Assembly (NCBI GenBank): GCA_030762935.1
Contig: CM060883.1
Location: 50,719,001-50,783,000 of the forward strand
DNA length: 64,000 bases
DNA from: Hymenopus coronatus
Lineage: Eukaryota; Arthropoda; Insecta; Mantodea; Hymenopodidae
Direction: 5' to 3'
A program made the translations under genes and the position numbers. The notes beneath the pieces are model-generated. The model was not told the origin of the DNA, ran no database searches, and was given only the letters and a program-made list of their open reading frames with translations. Below, one piece after another: positions 57,162 through 63,399 of the stretch. Numbering within the stretch: the first letter of the stretch is position 1; every line of letters starts with the position of its first letter.

Positions 57162-58097
57162 ATGAGTACAATAGTAATCGTGAACTCGAAGAAAACTACT
57201 TATGTCTTATGTCTTACCACACATGAGAAAGATTCCATGCTGACATCCTGAACTAGGGCACCCACTTCTCCACAATATTCCATAATATCCTAAACCGCCG
57301 CAAGTGCAATGCTTTGCCATAATAGTAGAGAAACTAGAATAACAAATAACAACTTCCCATTTCGGGAACGTATAATTATTAGAACATTCAAATCAATAAC
57401 AAGGAATACCTCGGAAATGATTAATGTCATACACAAACTGTACGAGATTTGACATATACTTTGAAATAAGTAATTTGAACATAGATAATGTGCTTTAATA
57501 AGATCTTTATTTTTATCTACCTATTATGGAGTGCCAGTTATGAAAAAACTCACTGGGTATGAACAAAGCCTCGGAGGCTCTTTCCAATATGTCATTCAGA
57601 GTATAAACTCCATTTGTCAGAATATATTCAGTGATTTTTTTTTTTTCAATATATTATGATTGGCGGTTTTTTGTTTGTTTTTTTTTTTTTTTTTTTTTTG
57701 TTTTCAAGTGTTTAGTTTAGTGCTGCTGTTACTGAAAAACATGAATATTAACTAAGATTATTAAAGCATGTTTATTGGTTGCCAGTGTTCATCAGTCAAC
57801 CATAATAGAAAAGTTTTTAAACTCTTGCTAGAAACCCCTCAAAATTATGTTAAGGCTCTTCAATTTTGCTGGATATTTTTCTACTTATAATACTTGTGAA
57901 GTGCATCGATTAAAAGAGCTGCTTTCATGTGACAATTTGTGTTCCAGGACGTGGCTCAGTTATATCGGAGACTTGGGAATCCAGTTGGAATGTTCAGGAT
58001 ACCTTATCTCAACTTCAACCATGTTGACTATCTTTGGGGAAACAATGCACGGAAATTGTTGTACAACTTTGTGATGAGCATAATGCTACGATACTGA
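29840..58097 (+). CDS. Acid lipase (lipase 3-like, alpha/beta hydrolase), 8 exons
   Basis: Secreted or lysosomal triacylglycerol/steryl-ester hydrolase of the gastric/lysosomal acid lipase family. The joined exons are 29840-29947, 31967-32165, 42357-42471, 44466-44712, 47579-47737, 48818-48902, 53964-54109 and 57948-58097. All are GT-AG, all phases match, and they total 1209 nt or 402 residues, the usual length of the family. A signal peptide is visible (hydrophobic [15 protein letters not shown], residues 5-19). Residues 37-102 form the N-terminal region with [14 protein letters not shown] and the oxyanion motif LLQHG (His84-Gly85). The nucleophile elbow is GHSMG (Ser172). Cys249/Cys259 match the conserved cap disulphide. 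The acid is in GDNDWLA (Asp347) and the base in FNHVDYLWG (His378). The gene appears functional. Introns reach 10 kb and are filled with repeats and MITEs. Confidence 0.95.
29988..30801 (+). repeat. ACTTTCTCT repeat, copy in lipase intron 1
   Basis: It begins TGTCTAGCACGTATGTATAT, about 40 bp behind the exon 1 donor. The GT tract has grown into a (GTGTGTGTGCGTGTG)-type array (30109-30198). It ends with GAATGGAACACGTTAGATTT. Confidence 0.8.
30861..31105 (+). mobile_element. Two tRNA-like SINE fragments around a poly-T run
   Basis: The first segment reads AACCGAGAGAGGTGGCGCCG with B-box-like AGGTTCATTCCCTGTGAC. It runs into about 26 T (30940-30965). The second starts after the T run with CTTGTCAGCCAAGGTCGCGG and GGTTCAAATCCGAC. 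These are two different SINE heads in tandem, probably one inserted at the other's tail. Confidence 0.55.
31271..31846 (+). repeat. 219-bp tandem duplication followed by (ATT)n
   Basis: Unit 1 (31271-31489) and unit 2 (from 31490 to about 31700) share CACGGAATATACCC, AGTATCACGAGGAAATTAGG and CAGCTGCGCTGAGCAGGATC. They are about 90% alike by eye. Unit 2 runs into TGAGTGAGGCCGACAGTCGG and a 69-base (ATT)n tract at 31778-31846. The microsatellite tail suggests a LINE or SINE 3' end. Confidence 0.75.
31967..32165 (+). CDS. Lipase exon 2
   Basis: The acceptor is TTTCACAG and the donor TTTAG|GTAAAC; phase 0 in, phase 1 out. It encodes [20 protein letters not shown] and the HG oxyanion strand [13 protein letters not shown], family hallmarks. 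Confidence 0.95.
32353..33413 (+). repeat. ACTTTCTCT repeat, plus copy with internal duplication
   Basis: The head is ACTTTCTCTGGCACGTTAGT. The block from CTTTTTATATGGAA to TTTCTGGGAA(T/C)AGCTT occurs twice (about 32616-32760 and 32785-32930). The tail GTGAATGGAGCACATCCGAT is followed with no spacer by the next head at 33414. Confidence 0.85.
33414..34166 (+). repeat. ACTTTCTCT repeat, 3'-truncated plus copy
   Basis: It starts directly behind the previous tail (GATTTTT|ACTTTCTCTATA). It is complete up to AATAAGACTATTTCAGC, where it is cut by a new head preceded by CTTTTT. Confidence 0.85.
34167..34299 (+). repeat. ACTTTCTCT repeat, head fragment
   Basis: The head is ACTTTCTCTAGCCCCATATA with arm TGTACATAGGGATAGAGAAG. 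It ends after about 130 bp at GCATTTTT, where the next head begins. It is almost the same as 26366-26497. Confidence 0.85.
34300..35200 (+). repeat. ACTTTCTCT repeat, full plus copy
   Basis: The head ACTTTCTCTATATGCACTAT pairs with ATAGTGTATAGAGAAGG. All landmark blocks are present, with an extra ACACACAATTTATA duplication near 34826-34870. The tail GTGAATGGTACACATCAGAT ends at 35200. Confidence 0.85.
35201..35919 (+). repeat. ACTTTCTCT repeat, headless copy after a tail
   Basis: It restarts at AAAACAAAGGTCCGTGTGAG directly after the tail, as at 27389, then runs to the tail GTGAATGGAATCCATAAGAT. The shared layout (head fragment, full copy, headless copy) at 26.4-27.9 and 34.2-35.9 kb suggests these arrays moved or were duplicated as blocks. 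Confidence 0.8.
36139..37505 (+). repeat. ACTTTCTCT repeat, plus copy split by a LINE
   Basis: The head is ACTTTCTCTACTCGTACTAT and the GT tract is 36265-36308. The unit is broken at 36640 by a LINE fragment, continues at about 37115 and ends in the tail GTGAATGGAGCACTTCAGGT. Confidence 0.85.
36628..37127 (-). mobile_element. LINE 3' fragment with 13-bp target duplication
   Basis: The insert is 36641-37114, flanked by ACAAAAAACCTTA at 36628-36640 and 37115-37127. On the minus strand it encodes about 120 residues of a reverse-transcriptase C-terminus ([39 protein letters not shown]). This is the conserved tail of RTE/CR1-like LINEs, whose family pattern is 'LYGCETWT...R...FE.WCYRRML.I.W.D...N'. 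The frame is intact up to its stop (36688-36686). The 5' truncation is typical of LINE insertion. Confidence 0.85.
37506..38175. other. No recognised gene
   Basis: Intron 2 of the lipase gene. AT-rich, with no frame or repeat ends recognised. Confidence 0.5.
38176..38850. mobile_element. Tc1/mariner-type MITE with TA duplication
   Basis: The element is 38178-38848. Its ends CCGGGTGGAAGG and CCTTCCACCCGG are perfect 12-bp inverted repeats, and TA lies on both sides. The interior has no transposase frame. A large insect transposon group with DUF4817-type transposases has similar ends, and a relic of such a transposase lies at 17745-18312, so a shared source is possible. Confidence 0.8.
38851..40318. 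other. No firm gene; two uncertain minus-strand frames
   Basis: A minus-strand frame at 39678-39415 has an acidic-serine stretch ([18 protein letters not shown], then [10 protein letters not shown]) followed by a possible donor GTACGT. Another at 39352-39158 encodes a Cys-rich end ([13 protein letters not shown]). Either could be an exon or a transposase piece. I recognise neither. Confidence 0.35.
40319..41193 (-). repeat. ACTTTCTCT repeat, minus copy
   Basis: The tail is at the left (AATCTGCTGTGTTCCATTCG), the head at the right (TATACACTATGTACATTG, then ACGTATAGAAAAAGTAA). The CA tract (reverse of GT) is at 41018-41058. It is one of three clear minus copies among mostly plus copies. Confidence 0.85.
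41194..42356. other. No recognised gene; (ATR)n microsatellite
   Basis: Lipase intron 2. A mixed AAT/ATG triplet microsatellite covers about 42024-42093. The short frames have no motif. Confidence 0.5.
42357..42471 (+). CDS. Lipase exon 3
   Basis: The acceptor is TTTTGCAG and the donor TTTCAG|GTAAGC; phase 1 in, phase 2 out. It encodes [20 protein letters not shown], one of the best conserved blocks of the family, and ends in REFWDF. Confidence 0.95.
42558..43257 (+). repeat. ACTTTCTCT repeat, 5'-truncated plus copy
   Basis: It starts at TAGAGAAGGTATTGCATTCC, in the second arm of the head palindrome, about 85 bp after lipase exon 3. It runs to the tail GTGAATGAAACACTTCAGAT. The middle part is shortened around 42880-42910. 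Confidence 0.8.
43258..44465. other. No recognised gene; AC/GT microsatellite
   Basis: Lipase intron 3. The frames at 43383-43688 (plus) and 43822-43598 (minus) overlap and have no motif I know. At 44340-44391 an (AC)n-(AT)n-(GT)n tract is self-complementary and ends only 74 bp before exon 4. Confidence 0.5.
44466..44712 (+). CDS. Lipase exon 4 (nucleophile elbow)
   Basis: The acceptor is TTCACAG and the donor CCAG|GTGAGA; phase 2 in, phase 0 out. It starts [11 protein letters not shown] and contains [14 protein letters not shown] with the catalytic Ser172. It ends in the cap region ([14 protein letters not shown]). Confidence 0.95.
44747..45872. mobile_element. hAT-like non-autonomous element in lipase intron 4
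   Basis: The element is 44755-45864. It has perfect 19-bp terminal inverted repeats, CAGAGCTAGGAAGTTCGTA and TACGAACTTCCTAGCTCTG. The 8-bp flanks CAAATAAG and CACATAAT agree at 6 of 8 positions, as for an aged hAT target duplication. The CAGAG-type end fits hAT. No transposase frame occurs in the 1.1 kb. It starts 42 bp after the exon 4 donor. Confidence 0.75.
45873..47578. other. No recognised gene apart from a SINE fragment
   Basis: Lipase intron 4. A minus-strand family-A SINE, internally deleted, lies at about 46848-46982 (plus text CCGGGTTTGAATCCGCGACC and ACGCCATGGAGGGCGAT). The GC-richer flank at 46980-47170 has no recognised frame. Confidence 0.5.
46848..46982 (-). mobile_element. 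tRNA-derived SINE (family A), internally deleted minus copy
   Basis: It retains the tail (GGATGCTCTTTAACTGC) and the full tRNA-like head. About 150 bp of the body are missing between GTGGTTCTCTG and TGGTTACACCC. The junction lies in a short GTGGTT repeat, suggesting slippage or microhomology deletion. Confidence 0.7.
47579..47737 (+). CDS. Lipase exon 5 (cap domain)
   Basis: The acceptor is TGGTTTAG and the donor ATG|GTATGT; phase 0 on both sides. It encodes [17 protein letters not shown] and a Cys-X9-Cys pair ([11 protein letters not shown]) like the disulphide of gastric lipase, then [11 protein letters not shown]. Confidence 0.9.
47738..48817. other. No recognised gene
   Basis: Lipase intron 5. 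A 63-residue minus frame (48580-48389) includes [19 protein letters not shown]. Its composition looks protein-like, but no family could be named. Confidence 0.45.
48818..48902 (+). CDS. Lipase exon 6
   Basis: The acceptor is TTGCTATAG and the donor AGTG|GTGAGT; phase 0 in, phase 1 out. It encodes [20 protein letters not shown] and HYAQGVNSG, matching the family's HxPAGAS...HYxQ block. At 85 nt it is too short to stand out as an open frame. Confidence 0.9.
49100..49591 (+). pseudogene. DDE transposase relic in lipase intron 6
   Basis: Across frameshifts the text gives FTDEVTFVK, then [14 protein letters not shown] and [18 protein letters not shown], and near 49515 DHRT-type text with SWIFTCVG. 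These follow the order of Tc1/mariner-superfamily insect transposases ('FSDEATF...', 'W..ENPH', 'VNVWCG', 'SPDL...DFFLWG'). The coding chain leads straight into the tandem array at 49592. Confidence 0.65.
49592..50090 (+). repeat. 69-bp tandem array derived from transposase C-terminus
   Basis: About seven units start at 49592, 49661, 49730, 49799, 49872, 49945 and 50014; two carry a 4-base insertion (73 bp). In the transposase frame each 69-bp unit encodes 23 residues that include [20 protein letters not shown]. This corresponds to the C-terminal 'RC..CI...G.HFQHLL' end of the transposase relic just upstream. The last unit ends ...CDMDEIQ. Confidence 0.8.
50138..50693 (+). repeat. ACTTTCTCT repeat, 3'-truncated plus copy
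   Basis: A diverged head (TTTTCTATATAGTAGGTAGA), the GGATATGATACGAAG block, and a truncated end at GCCTAGTGCACTCCC, where a new head follows after TTTTT. Confidence 0.75.
50694..51586 (+). repeat. ACTTTCTCT repeat, plus copy with a double head
   Basis: Two head motifs occur in series: ACTTTCTCCAGCACGTAGGT and ACTTCCTCTACTACGTATGC with arm TGTACATATTAGCTAGAGAA. The unit then runs to GTGAATGGAACACATCAGAG. Confidence 0.75.
51587..51871 (+). repeat. ACTTTCTCT repeat, internally deleted plus copy
   Basis: It holds the ACTAAAAGACCGTTAAAGAC and GGATGCGACAAGATG blocks and then jumps to TTCCCTTCTACTTACAAGGA and the tail. About 500 bp of the middle is absent. Confidence 0.75.
51872..52728 (+). repeat. 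ACTTTCTCT repeat, plus copy
   Basis: It begins ACTTTCTCTAGCCCGGTTGG, joined directly to the previous tail (CATATTTTT|ACTTTCTCT). The second head arm is lost. The tail AAAATGGAACACATCAGATT ends at 52728. Confidence 0.8.
52762..52897. repeat. 136-bp palindrome without spacer
   Basis: The arms 52762-52829 and 52830-52897 are reverse complements over 68 bp, with about six mismatches. The centre is AAATCATGATTT. The arms contain TTTCTCTATATACTATAAGT, like the head of the ACTTTCTCT repeat. It sits between the tail of a plus copy (52728) and the tail of a minus copy (53033). Confidence 0.85.
53033..53816 (-). repeat. ACTTTCTCT repeat, minus copy
   Basis: The tail is at the left (TGAAGTGTTCCATTCGCATG). 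The head at the right has both arms, CTTCTCTATACACTATGTAC and GTACGTGTAGAGAAAAT. A piece between the CA tract and the head is deleted near 53750-53765. It ends 148 bp before lipase exon 7. Confidence 0.85.
53964..54109 (+). CDS. Lipase exon 7 (catalytic Asp)
   Basis: The acceptor is ATTTCAG and the donor GAG|GTAAGT; phase 1 in, phase 0 out. It encodes [20 protein letters not shown] with Asp347. The segment [19 protein letters not shown] differs from the usual 'FRxFDYG' and may alter the substrate pocket. Confidence 0.95.
54110..54949. other. No recognised gene
   Basis: Very AT-rich lipase intron 7 sequence. No coding region or named repeat. Confidence 0.5.
54950..55435 (+). mobile_element. 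tRNA-derived SINE-like element, GC-richer
   Basis: The head TTAACCGAGTCAGGTGGCTC and the B-box-like GATCGGTTCCCCTC begin a ~480-bp block of higher GC. It includes TTTCCTTCATTACCCGAACT and ends in CCCCGCCACAATACACTACAC. No frame fits a protein. I consider it a composite SINE of unknown family. Confidence 0.55.
55662..56190 (-). repeat. ACTTTCTCT repeat, 5'-truncated minus copy
   Basis: Plus-strand text GTTCATGCTAATTGAGAAAC, ACTTGCTTCCTTGTAAG, CTTACGGTTTACCAGTTATG and CTTCGTGTCACACCCTTGGA corresponds to the unit from near its tail to the GATGCGACAC block. The head and GT tract are missing. Confidence 0.8.
56332..56395 (+). mobile_element. SINE (family A) tail fragment
   Basis: It carries only the 3' end of the SINE (GATGCTGAGAATCAAAGTGT, AATAAAACTCAATTTAATTT). 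It is preceded by an AAT-rich microsatellite at 56288-56330. Confidence 0.6.
56396..57345. other. No recognised gene; (AAAT)n microsatellite
   Basis: Lipase intron 7. A GC-richer part (about 56750-57110) has frames without motifs. A tract of nine AAAT units lies at about 57127-57163. Confidence 0.45.
57350..57625 (-). repeat. Old, degenerate ACTTTCTCT repeat, minus copy
   Basis: Plus text AATAACAAGGAATACCTCGG, CCTCGGAGGCTCTTTCCAAT and AACTCCATTTGTCAG matches the repeat's reverse complement. It is heavily diverged. Confidence 0.6.
57948..58097 (+). CDS. Lipase exon 8 (catalytic His, stop)
   Basis: The acceptor is GTGTTCCAG, phase 0. It encodes [20 protein letters not shown], then [11 protein letters not shown] with His378, and ends ...MLRY with TGA at 58095. 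No strong AATAAA was seen in the next 200 bases; TATAAA near 58133 is a weak candidate. Confidence 0.95.
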   Translation, partial: DVAQLYRRLGNPVGMFRIPYLNFNHVDYLWGNNARKLLYNFVMSIMLRY

Positions 58098-58389
58098 GTG
58101 CCTGTATTATGTAAAGGCTAATATCTCTTAAATGTATAAACCATTGTCTGTGTGTGTATTTTTGTTTGTAAATTTATGATTTTATTGTGACTCTTTGATA
58201 ATGTGTTTTTGTTTACCTATTGCAAATCAATTTCTTACTCCTTCCAATGAGACCAAACTAATGGTTTATTGTTTTTCAAGACATGTTATCTCTCTCTTTC
58301 TCTCTCTCTGTGAATGTTCCGTAACAGAATCAAATATGAAACGTTATCAAATGTTATAGGATATTTCTTAACGCAGACTGAATGGATCA

Positions 58390-58500
58390 TATAAAAAAAC
58401 TGAATACCACAGCCGGGATTTGAACAAGGTTCTCCCCACTCTCAGTGCGCTTTCTCTAACCTTTGAGCTACTTTAACAACATTCCGGGTTGTCATTCAAT
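58390..58500 (-). mobile_element. SINE head fragment, minus
   Basis: Plus text GCCGGGATTTGAACAAGGTT and ACCTTTGAGCTACTTTAAC is a tRNA-like head on the minus strand (B-box and A-box in the expected order), similar to that near 18690. The body is not clear. Confidence 0.5.
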
Positions 58501-59289
58501 CCCTTAAGTGATTAGGTATATGTTTTTTGCCCGGTTAAACCAACCAGTATCTCTCCCTTCAGAGAACTACGAGGGATATCCCAGAAGTCGACACACTTAC
58601 TATTCGACAAAGCCACGAGGTGTACCGGAAAATATGAGAAATAGGGACACTGTTTATATCATTCACACGTCCCAGAAGAGCGTTTCAGTTAGAGTACTCT
58701 CACTGCAGATGCAAAAGTAACAATCGTGTTATAATGAAAGCGAGGTGTTATTTAACGTCAGGCGCGAGAGATGATGTACGCCATAAGATTTTTGCAACTG
58801 AGAAGACTAGAAGAAAGTGCTATTATTGGCAAAAAGATGGATAGTTGGAACAAGAAGTTGGGAGGTTGACAATATCTGTCAGAATAGATAGGGATGACTG
58901 ATGTTGACTTGTAAGGCACCTTTCAGTGGCAGTTGGTGGACACTGCTGATGAAATTATTGTGATTTTAATTTCGCCGCCTGAATAAATCACCTCGTTAGA
59001 AATTACTCCAGATGTATAGAATGACTGACTCAAGAAGATTAATTATATTATCATATACTAATCTACAAAAATAATTTAAAAGAGGAACGCAGTTGGAGAG
59101 GTAGAGTCAGATCCCCACGTAGAGAAATCTCGTGGACGGGGAACGTAAGTCGTCGACGAGAGTATCGACGCAGCACCAAGTAAGACCTTTCCAAACCATT
59201 TAGTGGCAAAGTAGAGACATGGCTGACAGAAAAGATAAGAGTAGTCAGGAGCAGTAGAAAGTATGTGCTGAGGGATCTATAGATAAGAG

Positions 59290-60515
59290 TAAAGACAATA
59301 TAATGGAGCAAAGCAACATGTTAGAGAAAATAATGATGCAGTACTCAAAATTAGCAGAATACAGAATGAATTTAGAAAGCAGAATCACAAATCAAATAAC
59401 AAAATACAGCATTAGCTTAGAAAGCAGGAAAGTAGAAAACAGTACGAGATTAGAGAGCAGGATAGTACAAATAAGTTAGCTGAAAACAACGAAACTGTCA
59501 AGTGTAAGATAGATGCTGTTATAGAAAATGTTAATGAATTGCAAAATAGTCTTACAGAAAAGATTGAGAATAATAGAAATGCATGTCAGAGTAGCATGGT
59601 GGGATTAGAAGACATAAAGTTAAAGCAGACAGGAAGAATAAAAAAACATTAATAAACTGGTACTCCTGGAAGTAGAAAGCACTAATGAATGAGTTAAAGG
59701 CTAATCAGTGTAAAGTAGATAATAATATGCGTAGCCTAGTCAAAAATTTTAGTGTAATGAGTGCTGAAATGCAATTGCGACAGGAAATCCAAATATAATT
59801 CAATGACGAAAAGTAAGTTTGAGTTAATACAAGAGAATGTAAATAAAGTAAATACTGAGATTGAAAGTCAACTGAAAGTAATTAATGAAAGTATGCGAAA
59901 TGAGAGAGAAAATGCAAACTAAATCAGTTAATTTATTTGTTTTTTTTTCACTCTAGCCGTGTGTAGGACAGGAGTTGGATAAGCAAAGTCAGACTGAAAA
60001 ATGCAATACTATAGCCTGGATTTGAACCACGTACCTTCCCCTCTCTAGCCGGTTGCTCTACCACTGATCTACCGTGGTAACATGGTGGTAATGCGTTAAA
60101 CCTCTGAATTAGCTCGCACGTTTCCCGGTAAACCACAAGGTGATCTCAAGTTATTTTGAGATGATATACCCCAATAGCGACTTACAATGTCGTAAGTACT
60201 TTAAGTTAGGGCTTCATAGTATAGCCAACTATTATGGTCAATTATTGTTAATTTAATTGTTTTTTGCACAAGCCGTGTGGAAGACCAGGAGACCCATCGT
60301 TCAAAACCCGGCTATGACTTTGAATTTTTAAGTCTGGTTTTACTTATCAAACTAAATAAGGTTGTAATTGCATTGTGGGCTGAAATGGAGATAATAACAC
60401 AAAAGTAAGTATGAATGTGAATAGGCAATAGGAGATCAATTTATCTGATAATTTTAGCCATGCAGATGAGCAGGAAAGTAACGCACTTGTAGATGATGTA
60501 TGCAAAACAGCTGTG

Positions 60516-60564
<49 letters not shown>

Positions 60565-61010
60565 ACACTACCTCCAAAACACATGGCTCACAAACCATTT
60601 ATTACACGACTTTACACCACCAACATTCAATGAAGGAACAGGAAATAACCCGAAAAGTATTTTTGAAGGAACTGGAAGACTACTTTAGGCTGAAAAGAGT
60701 ACCAAACAAACTCAAAATGGTAGTGACAAATATTTAAAGCACAATGTCTTTGAATAGTTAAGCTTCGCAGGAAAACTACGCAAACTTTCGAAATGTATTT
60801 ATAGGTAGACTTTTGGGGACAAGTGCAGCAGAATAAAGTCAAATTAAACTTGCTACAGGGAAGTATGATCCCAAAAAAAGAATAACTATGACTGAATATT
60901 TCCTAAAACTTGCCAACAAATGCAAATTGGCCAATCCAAGCCTGTCAGAGCCCGAGAGCATAACTAATGTTGTGAGACATTTCCCCAGAAACAATTTTAT
61001 ACATACACAG
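59290..61010 (+). pseudogene. LTR-retrotransposon gag relic interrupted by a SINE
   Basis: The plus strand has a broken gag-like chain. From the ATG near 59303 about 56 residues form a coiled coil (LEKIMMQYSKLAEYRMNLES), with more Lys/Glu/Asn-rich segments up to 59920. After the SINE at 59985-60335 come a frame with KEQEITRKVFLKELEDYF and RLKRVPNKLKM. Then, beyond stops, come ATGKYDPKK and MTEYFLKLANKCKLANPSLS, which resembles the capsid part of insect gypsy-like gag. Stops in every block show it is inactive. No protease or reverse transcriptase follows. Confidence 0.65.
59985..60335. mobile_element. SINE (family C) inserted in the gag relic
   Basis: A minus-strand tRNA-like head (plus text CTGGATTTGAACCACGTACC and GCTCTACCACTGATCTACCG) is followed by a body with GGTGATCTCAAGTTATTTTG and CTTACAATGTCGTAAGTACT. 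The reverse of this body occurs at 12050-12140. The right end has a second head-like CAAAACCCGGCTATGACTTT, the same two-headed layout as at 18680-19060. Confidence 0.6.
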
Positions 61011-61339
61011 AAATAAATTGAATTGTTTTATTGAATGAGTTTGAAATTCAGCATGGTGTACGCCACCCCTCGCCGAAGGTTACAACAAAAGATTATAAGG
61101 TAATTCAGATGTCCCTTCTAACTATTCTCAAAAATAAAATCTTCGTCATTATCACGATTACGTTTTATTAACAACAGCGCATTTCAAGTTTCACAGAAGA
61201 AATTTGTAATAGTGTTCAAATCTTCCAACAGTTACCTCTCGCAAAAATGTGAGTTATAACCATCAATTAACCTTATAACAAATTTAATTATTCAACAATA
61301 CAGCGAGAGTAACAAAGTAAAACACAGGTCTGGTATCCA

Positions 61340-61695
61340 CATAATTATGGCATAACAGGTTCTTACATTTAGAAAAACCCTTGTGTATATTCTTCGTGAA
61401 ATGCACTGGAATTATGCCATAACAGTTTGCTATGAAATTTATACACACCTTTGTATAAATTCTTCGTGAAGTGCACTGGTTTTAGGCCACAACAGTTTCT
61501 TATGAAATTTATACAATCCCTTGTATAAATTCTTCGTGAAATGCACTGGATTTATGCCATAACAGTTTCTTATGAAATTTATACAAACCCTTGTATAGAT
61601 TCTTCGTGAAATACACTGGTTTTTAGGCCATAACAGCTTCTTATGAAATTTAGATAAGCCCTTGTATAACTTCTTCATGAAATGGACTGGTTTTT
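61340..61695 (+). repeat. 70-bp tandem array (about five units)
   Basis: The core TTCTTCGTGAA recurs at 61390, 61460, 61530, 61600 and (as TTCTTCATGAA) 61671, so the unit is 70-71 bp. Each unit contains CATAACAGTTTCTTATGAAA and TGCACTGG. On the minus strand it is open for 79 residues, but a 70-bp unit shifts frame each time, so coding is unlikely. Confidence 0.85.
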
Positions 61696-61699
61696 ATCT

Positions 61700-62360
61700 A
61701 CATAGATTAACATTATGGTCGTCACCATAAGGTTAATTTGAAACCATAAAAGGAGCTATCAGAGGAAAACACAGAACCACAAACATTAACTACACCGCAA
61801 TAAAGCTTTAAAATAACCACAAAATAGAGAATGTAAATAGATTTAATTCAGTATAATATATAAAATGTATTTGAGAAAAAAAATTGTTTTAAAATGGAAA
61901 CAAAAAAATTTTAAAAAATAGTGCGATACGAAACAAAAATGGGTAAAATTAAATATGTGATACAATTACGGAAAGGGAAATTATCAAAGAATATATCCCT
62001 GCAAAAGAGACTATGGATGATTAAAAAAATAATAAAAAGAAATAACGAGATACTAACAGAAGTTAGATAACAAGCAACGAATCTATTCTTCGATAAGAGG
62101 CATTTTAAGCATATTTAATTGGCAATAGCCTTAAAAGGTGTAAAGAAACATTTAATTTAATTTTAATTTCTAGTCAATGCGCGCAAGGTTAAATTTGGTA
62201 AGAAGAAAACGCGCCTAGTTCGTGCATAAGCAAATAGTGAATTACTAAAGGAGAGGAATAGTGTAAAATGTAATAATTGCTAAAGATATGTACTTAAATG
62301 TGATTTTATTTTAGGGAAGAAAATGCATTACATAAGTAATTGTGAAAGTATGGAAATATA
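61700..62360. other. No recognised gene
   Basis: AT-rich sequence with no repeat end or frame of interest. Confidence 0.5.
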
Positions 62361-62935
62361 AAAATGTATTGTAGCATTGTTGATCCACGCAAAGCACCAC
62401 GGAAGCAGTGAAGGAAGCAGCGGACTTCTTAGCGTCGCTTCGAGTGGTTCAGACGCTAACTGTGAGTTATGTACGCGTAGATCTGAAGTATTGTGTAATA
62501 ATATTATATTTGTAGCCATCGGCGTTCTTTTCATTGATTGGTCATTAAAAAGTACATTGCTCAAATAATACGGATCTAGTTTCCTTATATTTTTGGTAAT
62601 GTAAGGATATTTGCATTCCTTTGCAACATGTCACCTGAGATAACTTGCATCGAGAATCAAATTGCTCAGACTCAGTTAGACCCAGTCAAATAAATGGATA
62701 TCAACGTGATAGACGCCCTCATGCAGCCTCTGAGGCAGGTTCTCCTGCAGCAAGCTGCATACTCTGCTGAGCTGTTCCAATCAAAACGTCAGCAACCCAA
62801 CACTGCTCCTCCTCCTGCACAGGCTGAGGGGCACGCACGGCACGGGGATACTCGACCACCAACACAGTGGAAGACTACTGGGAGCTTCGCGGAGCAATTC
62901 CGAAGCAGGTATAATCCGTAATGTCTACGTCCTAT
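62361..62935 (+). mobile_element. LTR-like end and possible gag start of a retroelement
   Basis: A GC-richer piece at 62375-62470 and the following TATTGTGTAATAATATTATA stretch resemble the interior of an LTR, though no second LTR is present. A 75-residue frame (62694-62921) begins MDINVIDALMQPLRQVLLQQ and is rich in Gln/Ala/Pro, as in retroelement gag starts. It ends at a stop after FAEQFRSRYNP. The assignment is tentative. Confidence 0.35.
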
Positions 62936-62939
62936 TCTC

Positions 62940-63260
62940 TCCTCAATTTCCACCCTTTATTTTCTTTCCAACATCACCTCTACTTCCTAGGCTGCAGTCA
63001 GGTTCCAACGTGCGGCAGCTTCCTATCTTTCGCCTACTAACGCGGGTGCATTAGCGGGACCGCGCAAAGCCACGAGATTCTCAACAAACTACTGTTATAA
63101 CGTGGAGGGGTTTTTTAGTGGGTATGCCGCATGAGGAAGCGGAGAGTCCCACATATCCTCCCAGCCATTGCACTTCGGCTGGGGGTTGAATGCGTAATGC
63201 ATTTTTCCCCTCCACGGTAAAAAAAAAAAAAAACAAAAAAAACAAAAAAAAACGTGATAT
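62940..63260 (+). mobile_element. Retroposon 3' tail with poly-A
   Basis: A GC-rich block ends CCTCCACGGT followed by an A-rich tract with scattered C (63219-63252). This is the layout of a LINE or SINE 3' UTR with tail. No protein frame is attached and the family was not recognised. Confidence 0.45.
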
Positions 63261-63399
63261 GGTGACAGGATAGAAAGAAAGATAAAAAAAGAAATGGTTC
63301 TTATGTAAGTAGAGCGAAGAAAGTGCGAAATAGCACGCACTACGATAGCCCAACATATAAAGATATTATTACAAAAGGGTGGATCTGCCAGGCGGCAAT

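Noticed and set aside
61340..61695. Protein with internal repeats (79-residue minus frame)
   Set aside because: The 70-bp unit is not a multiple of three, so the frame changes in each unit; the open frame is chance.
62328..62568. Genes on both strands at 62.33-62.57 kb
   Set aside because: The mutually overlapping frames follow from the GC-richer LTR-like sequence; neither has a motif.
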